A DNA stretch of 64,000 nucleotides from Oidiodendron maius Zn (lineage: Eukaryota; Ascomycota; Leotiomycetes; Myxotrichaceae), in assembly GCA_000827325.1 (NCBI GenBank), contig KN832870.1:4588001-4652000 (forward strand), in the 5' to 3' direction. Positions 58,524-64,000 of the stretch are shown piece after piece. Below the pieces are notes generated by a model that made no database searches, was not told the DNA's origin, and saw nothing but the letters and a program-made list of their open reading frames with translations. The first letter of the stretch is position 1. Every line of letters begins with the position of its first letter. Position numbers and translations under genes: made by a program.

Positions 58524-59912
58524 ATGTCGTTGGGAAGCTCGGCGACAGCAAGACCCCTCGCGCTCACAGAAGAGCTGGAGAAGTTGGAGCAGTCGATTAC
58601 GCTTACTCTGCAAGGTGGGTGGCTTGGTCCTTTTTAAACAGGGCAAGGGGGAAGTGAGGCCTGACTGAAGGAATTGCAGAGATTGATCATAATTTCAGCC
58701 GTGCGCATCGCATTGTCACATCTAGCATATTGCCTATCGTTGAGCAGTACGCAGAGCACTCGAAAGCGGTGTGGGAGGGATCGAAGGTTAGTTGAGAGGG
58801 AGAAATATATTCATATATGTTGGAAGGGAAAGACTTGGAGACTGACATATCACACGCAGTTCTGGAAACAATTCTTCGAAGCGAGTGCCAATGTCTCATT
58901 ATCAGGCGTAGAGGAGAGGGAGGAAGAGGAGGAGGACGAGACCTATACGCAGTCTCCAGATCATGCAAGTACATATGAGACGAGCACCACAGTGGACGAG
59001 ACCATCCGCGCGGATGGAGAGGAGCAGTCGTATGACCAGACGAATGACTCCCTCCTGGAGAATCAGGATGTGAGCGGCAGCACACCCCGACCGCCAAGGC
59101 CGAAAAGCGGTGCGAACTTTGCTGGGTATCCCTCGCCATATGAGCAGTTGAAGAATGAGATGAAGGGCCACTCGATGGAAGAGGGAGAGAATTATTATCC
59201 GCCCACGACACCAAGGCCGAAGTCAAGACTGCCAGATATGTCGATGACGCCAAAAACGTCGCCTTTCGAGACTAATGCCCGTCTCCAATCTACGCAAAAG
59301 CGGACCGGAGGAGATGTACTTCTGCACCGAGTCCTAGATAAGAACTATCGCATCCAAGCCACACCACACAAAACACCCAAAGTCAAATCTTCCTGGCGCG
59401 ACCTCGACTCTCCAATGTCCTCTCCACCAGCAGCAGCCCCCGAACTGCGTGCAGAGATCTTTAGTTCACCAGTGCGCCTAGCGTATAACCCGTCTCACCC
59501 ACCACGAACACCCGGGATAAGCGTGCAGACGCCAGCAAAGGGGAAGGCGAAGGATATCACAGTGTCGAAGAAGAAGAAGGATAAGGATGAGATTACGTGG
59601 GAGAGCGACAGCGACGAGGACCCCGAGGGAGTGTATGCGGAGCTGGGGATGAGTCCGCCGAAAACGATTCAGTTCTCGATGCCGCAGAGCAAGTTGATGC
59701 AGACCCCTGGTACGTATCTACTCCATGAAATTCGAATGAGGTGAGACTAGAGGAAATGGAGATAAGAGCTGATTGATATGACAGCAAGAGAAGCAAGCAA
59801 GCAGATCGTACAAGACCTCCTCGCGACCGCAGGCGTGGGTTTCGACGATACCGGCGCGGAAGACAGCCCGAGCGTCGTGGCGATGAAGGGCGATTTGGAC
59901 GATAGCTTCTAG
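58524..59912 (+). CDS. ask1: DASH/Dam1 kinetochore complex subunit Ask1
   Basis: Exons 58524..58614, 58680..58786, 58860..59709 and 59785..59912 give 391 residues. Ask1 is part of the DASH ring that couples kinetochores to microtubule ends in fungi. The conserved N-terminal helix region is built by splicing three exons: ELEKLEQSITLTLQEIDHNF, then AHRIVTSSILPIVEQYAEHS and FWKQFFEASANVSLSG. The remaining 300 residues are disordered and rich in S/T-P sites (TPRPP, TPKTSPF, TPHKTPK, SPPKT), as expected for a Cdk-regulated DASH subunit. The final exon gives an Asp-rich tail. An unspliced reading from 58674 would produce a false hydrophobic N-terminus. Pairs in theme with pcs1 elsewhere in the window. 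Confidence 0.92.
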
Positions 59913-60307
59913 ACGATCATCATAAATAACACGAATTGAAAAACGAAGTTGACAGTCTGAATTAACTAAGCAAATTAGGTATTTGAAGAAAAAGTCGAAG
60001 ACTAAGTCGTCTGTCTAGAGGATCGTCCTATTCCAATCTGGTTCCAGTCTGGATATTTTTCCATTCCCATATCCGAAGCCCAAATAGAGAGAACCCCCGA
60101 AAACCCCAAAACAAAAAAGACACGAGCGTGCTAAAAGGTGTCGTTTTCCAATCTATGCTCGAAAAGTTAAGATAAACCCCGACCGAACCTAACTCCGCGC
60201 TTCCCGCATTACATAGCTGTGTTCTTGAGACATGCATCGAAGGTGTGAAGGTATGAAAAGAGAGTATGCGCGCCATAGTTACACGCACACTCTCACTTCT
60301 CTCGCTC
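59913..60307. other. Convergent intergenic region
   Basis: Holds the 3' flanks of ask1 and the small unknown gene. A minus-strand frame at 60028-60288 has no recognisable motif. Confidence 0.55.
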
Positions 60308-60658
60308 TTACTTTAGCATACCAGTGATCATGTACGCTTCCGTGGTTCTTCGTCGGGCTATTGGTTTGAGTCAGTACACTCATGCTCATTCTCTTAATTT
60401 CACTTTCGAATATAAAAACTCACGAGACTTATTATCGCCATTGATATCCGGTATCCACTGCACGGGGCCGTTAGCCTTCTCCTCCCTTCGTCGCTCCTGC
60501 TGAAGCTGCTTCTTCTGCTCCTTAGTCATCTTGCCTGGCGTCTCTCGATGCAGCTTGTCCTTCACACTCTTGAGGAGAGAGACGGTGGAGGAAAAAGTCG
60601 ATGTGCTGACGATGGAGGCACCGTCGAATTCCTTCTGTGACTTGCTGGAGGAGGACAT
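60308..60658 (-). CDS. Small Lys/Arg-rich protein of unknown function
   Basis: Exons 60424..60658 and 60308..60357 give 94 residues. I do not recognise the family. It has a Ser-rich start (MSSSSKSQKEFDGASIVSTS), a helical basic stretch (KMTKEQKKQLQQERRREEKANG) and a compact C-terminus (VQWIPDINGDNKSPRRRTTE, ending YMITGMLK). The unspliced frame instead ends in SREFLYSKVKLRE; donor GTGAGT at 60423 and acceptor CAATAG (66-bp intron) give the more protein-like end. Such short conserved-looking genes are often missed. No signal peptide or membrane segment is seen. A promoter of up to 1.6 kb lies upstream. Confidence 0.62.
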
Positions 60659-62311
60659 TTTTGGTGACTTTGATGGGACTTGGCCGGTGATGTGGAGTCT
60701 AGGACGAGGCTCGCTTTGGAGGGATGACGGGCGTCTCGACGCGGCAAGAACTTTGACGAGGTGTTAGGAGGGATATTTGGTTATGCTTTCATAAGAGGGA
60801 ATAGGTGTTGAGAGATGTATGACGGATTATGATTCGAAATGGGAGGAGAGTAGGGGTGAGGGGAGGCGAGTTTAATGTATGCTGAGTAGAGGAAGATGGA
60901 GAGAAAACATACTGTGCTCCGGGTAACTTGGTAAATCTCTCATTTTGAAGGGCTGGGCTATTATATACTAATTAAGAATGTGACGGGCGTGGTTCAAGGT
61001 GACAATGCTTGTCTGCGTTGCTTGGCACTTCCTTTTAGCGTCTGGATATCTGGATGATTGAGTGCTAGTTGTTTTTCGAATGTATACTGCTGGAGTCTGC
61101 AGGCTTTTAAATGGTAATCAACTTGTTGCTTGTTCTATTCAGTTCATATCCTCAGGACGTTGGCACGGCTCTCTTATATACACAGGAACAAAGAGACCCC
61201 TTCCCTGCCCACAGAAACTCAATTCATAATCCCAGACAGCCTACGCAATGAAAATCTAGACGGTGAGTCGGAGTCATCTCAGACCACAGTCCCAAAATAC
61301 ATCATCGTCCCATTTACTCCCATCAGTTTTCTTACTCCGAAGCCCACTTGTTGCCGCCTCAGCCACCGAAAATGCACACGGTTCCAACCATAATCTTGAG
61401 CTCACCGGTCCAGAAGCCGTAAGCACAGTCGAATATCAGGCCGACCCCCTTCATCGAGGCGGCTCACGGCCTTTGCGAACCCCAGCCTTGCTCGGTGACT
61501 GAGTCAGCCCTGCCCGGTTTGAGGTAGCGGGCTCTGAGGGGACTCATTTTCCGGGGTCCCAGCAGCCATGTCAACTCCGTCATAGGCGGCTTAGACTACA
61601 CAGTTTGACATACATGGTACCTTAACGGCGTGCGGCGGACCATGGCAATTGGTGAGATGCCTGACGGTGGGGACTGAAGCTCGCTTGAAAACGAGGCCGG
61701 AGTAGAAGTCGCTTGGTAAGGAGACCAATAGACCATGGTCGGAGTCGGAATGGAATAGTTATTAATCCCGAGATTAATAAGCCATCCTCAGGCATTCTGT
61801 TTATATTTCCACAGAGTACTCCAGGCAGCTATTCCGATGCCGAGGGCGTGGTACTCGAAAGACGACAACGACGACAACGCGACGAACGAGGTCCAGGCAA
61901 ACGGATTTGCAATTGCGCGGCGTACAGACTCTGATAAGAGAATTGCGTGAACAATTGCATATCCCGAATAGTTGTCGTCATGCTGGTCTCGGGCCTCGAC
62001 ATTTTGCTTCGTATGTGCATGATGAAAGATTTACAGATGGGCAGAGGCTCCAGCATAGACGCAAGGCAGAAAGTGGGTCGGTGACGGAGGAAATAACTTC
62101 ACATTAACTCCGGACAGTATGGCTAACTCTGTAATTACAAGGTCGATATTAATTTTTGAGCGCAATCGTCAAACTGCGGCATCAGGCATCGCAGAAATGC
62201 CTCTCTTTCTGTACAAAAATGCAGGTATTACTCTGCGGACTACTTTCTTAACGCCGGTCCCGATCCCATGCGTGTGAATGAAAGGGCGGAATAATTCAAT
62301 CTTCATGCGCT
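60659..62311. other. Long intergenic region between the small gene and erg5
   Basis: 1.65 kb with no convincing frame on either strand. One TGAGTCA (61500-61506), the Gcn4/CpcA- and AP-1-type core, is present. I saw no tRNA, repeat or terminal inverted repeat. Confidence 0.5.
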
Positions 62312-64000
62312 TCATGCTCGCTTCGTGAAGGTCAGTGGGCAGTCATCCTATGGGCACGTTAGATGAGGCCCGTGTGACAACCGTGTCAGTCCGATCTAGG
62401 AGGGCCTGCTTACCATGGGGAAAATCGTCGCGAACACCTTGATCTCCTCCGATCGCGGGGTCGGGTGGTGGACCCATTCTAGTTGCATGGCAGCTTTTCC
62501 AATCATGAGGGCCAAGTTCAATTGCGCGTAGGTCTGGCCCAGACAGTAGTGCGCGCCCGTGCCGAAAACGAGGAAGTTCTTCGCGCCCTTCACCTCAGCA
62601 TCGCCGCTATAGTATCGTTCTGGATCATAGACGTCGGGGTTGGGGTAGACTTCGGGATCACGGAGCGAGGGGTACACAGATGGGATGACCATCGCGCCTG
62701 AAGTGGTCAGTATAACGCTGAAAACGCATTCCTTTCTTTACAACGTACCTTTGGGGACAGTGTATGTGTCTGTGATGGGGAAGGACTTCTTGGCGAGGTA
62801 AGGCACCATGATAACTGGAGGGCGGTATCTCAACAGCTCCCTAACAGCAGCGCGGGTGTAGGTCATATTATCGAGCATATCCATAGTCACGGGCTTGTCT
62901 CTGTCGCCATCACGGAGTCTCAGATTCTCCTCCCGGATGCGGTCGAGGACGTCAGGGCGCTGGGCCATGATCTGGAACAACCAAGTCGCGGCGCTGCTGG
63001 TGGCATCCTGCGAGGCGAAGAGGAACGTGAAAATGGTCTGGGCGACCTCGTAGTCGGTGAACTCGCGGAGCATAGGGTTGGGCTTCTCGATACCTTCTAG
63101 CGACTCGCCATTCTCCTGGCGGCGACGATAGTCGGCGGAATCGAGCTGATGCTTGACCCAACCGTCCATGATACAGGTGATTTCGCCTCCGGCAGCCATG
63201 CGGACTTTACTCTTGGTGGCACACTTGGTGAACTCAGACAGCACCATATCGGCAGCGCGCTTTCCATACCAGGTCCGCGTGTAGGGGATGATGATGGGAA
63301 AGTTGACAAGTTCCAGGGCAGCGGTGATCAGGTAGTAGTCGTCGGCAATCTTCTTGATGGCCTCGTCAGAGATGTAGTGGCCAACAAATGTCCGGCAAGA
63401 GACGGCGCACATGAGTTCGCGGAATTCCGGCATGAACGGGACTGGCTTTCCTCCTGCTTCTTCAGTGATCTTAGCAAACTTCTCGAGGTAGGCATTGTGA
63501 ACTTCTTCCTGGTGAGGGAGGTAGCACTCCAGCGCTTGGCGAGTGAACAGGCGGTTCAGGCCCTTCCGGAAATCAACATGCGCTTTGCCATCCAGGAAGA
63601 CCCAATTGTCGGCTCCCAGTAGCTTGGGGGCAACGTCGACGACACAGGGCTTGACGTGAGCAGGGGAGTTGAAGATCTTTCGGGACATATCACGAGTAGA
63701 GGCAATAACCACGAACCTGCTCGAATGATTAAGACAAATTTTATCGCAAGGAATATACGTAGGAGTCTTACTTGTGGAACACAGACACGCAGCTGAGCGG
63801 TCCACTTGCCCACTTCTCCATGTACTCTGACCACTTTGGTTCCATCGACGAGAGAAAGGGGCCGATGAATGGCGCCTTCCATGCTGGGCCAGCAATTGAA
63901 CCTTTACGCCAAATATAGCCAACTGAGTAAAACGGTCAGCATCGTTCTCATGCCCATGCATATCCATCTCCCTAACTCACATTGATCATACGCAACCGCG
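62312..64000 (-). CDS. erg5: Cytochrome P450 CYP61, sterol C-22 desaturase Erg5 (5' end beyond window)
   Basis: Exons 63981..>64000, 63772..63922, 62749..63716, 62414..62697 and 62312..62347; the N-terminal membrane anchor lies outside the window. Erg5 introduces the C22-C23 double bond late in ergosterol synthesis in the ER. Visible motifs: KGSIAGPAWKAPFIGP, I-helix FLFASQDATSSAATW, ExxR as ELLR, PERYYSGDAEVKG and haem ligand loop FGTGAHYCLGQ. The last exon is only 12 codons: ATIFPM joins DDCPLTFTKRA, where an unspliced frame would stop after FPMVSRPS. Four introns are seen (51-66 bp). The aromatic and helix motifs and the ATIFPMDDC ending are characteristic of CYP61. The match to Erg5 is secure. 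Confidence 0.95.

Noticed and set aside
60659-62311. Transposon relic or RNA gene in the long gap before erg5
   Set aside because: No terminal repeats, target duplications, transposase-like frame or tRNA T-loop sequence could be seen.

Overview
The window is nuclear DNA of a filamentous ascomycete (Pezizomycotina; a eurotiomycete is my best guess, from overall gene style only). The signs are 47-225 bp GT-AG introns with CTAAC/CTGAC-type branch sites, dense genes on both strands, and fungus-only families: a Ctf1/Far-type Zn2Cys6 regulator, DASH Ask1, monopolin Csm1/Pcs1, Erg5 (CYP61) and Mcd4. I rebuilt 25 protein genes from reading frames plus splice signals. Every multi-exon model that lies wholly inside the window sums to a whole number of codons. 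I saw no transposon, viral relic, rRNA, tRNA or CRISPR array.

Layout. 0.8-6.6 kb: a Rad5/HLTF-like SNF2-RING ATPase (+) facing an unknown Ser/Pro-rich protein (-). 7.7-12.8 kb: an RBM26/27-like RNA-binding protein (+) facing an intracellular LysM protein (-). 13.7-23.7 kb, all minus: the Ctf1/Far-type regulator, GPI ethanolamine-phosphate transferase Mcd4, monopolin Csm1/Pcs1. 24.2-27.8 kb, plus: Msp1 and cystathionine beta-lyase. 28.2-36.6 kb, minus: eIF5B and a large CPSF-A/MMS1 family protein. 37.3-40.9 kb: a Gyp8/TBC1D20-like Rab GAP (+) facing GARP subunit Vps52 (-). 41.7-46.3 kb, plus: eIF5A, Pol I factor Rrn7 and ubiquitin-eL40. 47.8-54.5 kb: secreted acid sphingomyelinase, a mitochondrial rhodanese, a Yip1-family protein (-) and a secreted purple acid phosphatase. 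55.2-64.0 kb: a PGAP4-like glycosyltransferase, an NmrA-like protein (-), Ask1, a 94-residue unknown (-) and the 3' part of erg5 (-).

These are mostly single-copy housekeeping genes with separate promoters. Loose themes recur: protein synthesis (eIF5B, eIF5A, Rrn7, ubiquitin-eL40), chromosome segregation (Csm1/Pcs1, Ask1), GPI anchors (Mcd4, PGAP4-like) and vesicle traffic (TBC, Vps52, Yip1). I see no secondary-metabolite cluster or defence island.

The most interesting signals are in gene structure and promoters. Ubiquitin-eL40 has its start codon split by an intron and a 7-nt microexon. The zinc cluster of the Ctf1-like factor is assembled from 25- and 18-nt microexons, with a tandem NAG/NAG acceptor. 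An extended E-box, SCACGTGAY, recurs in several promoters, in four cases 123-138 bp from the start codon.
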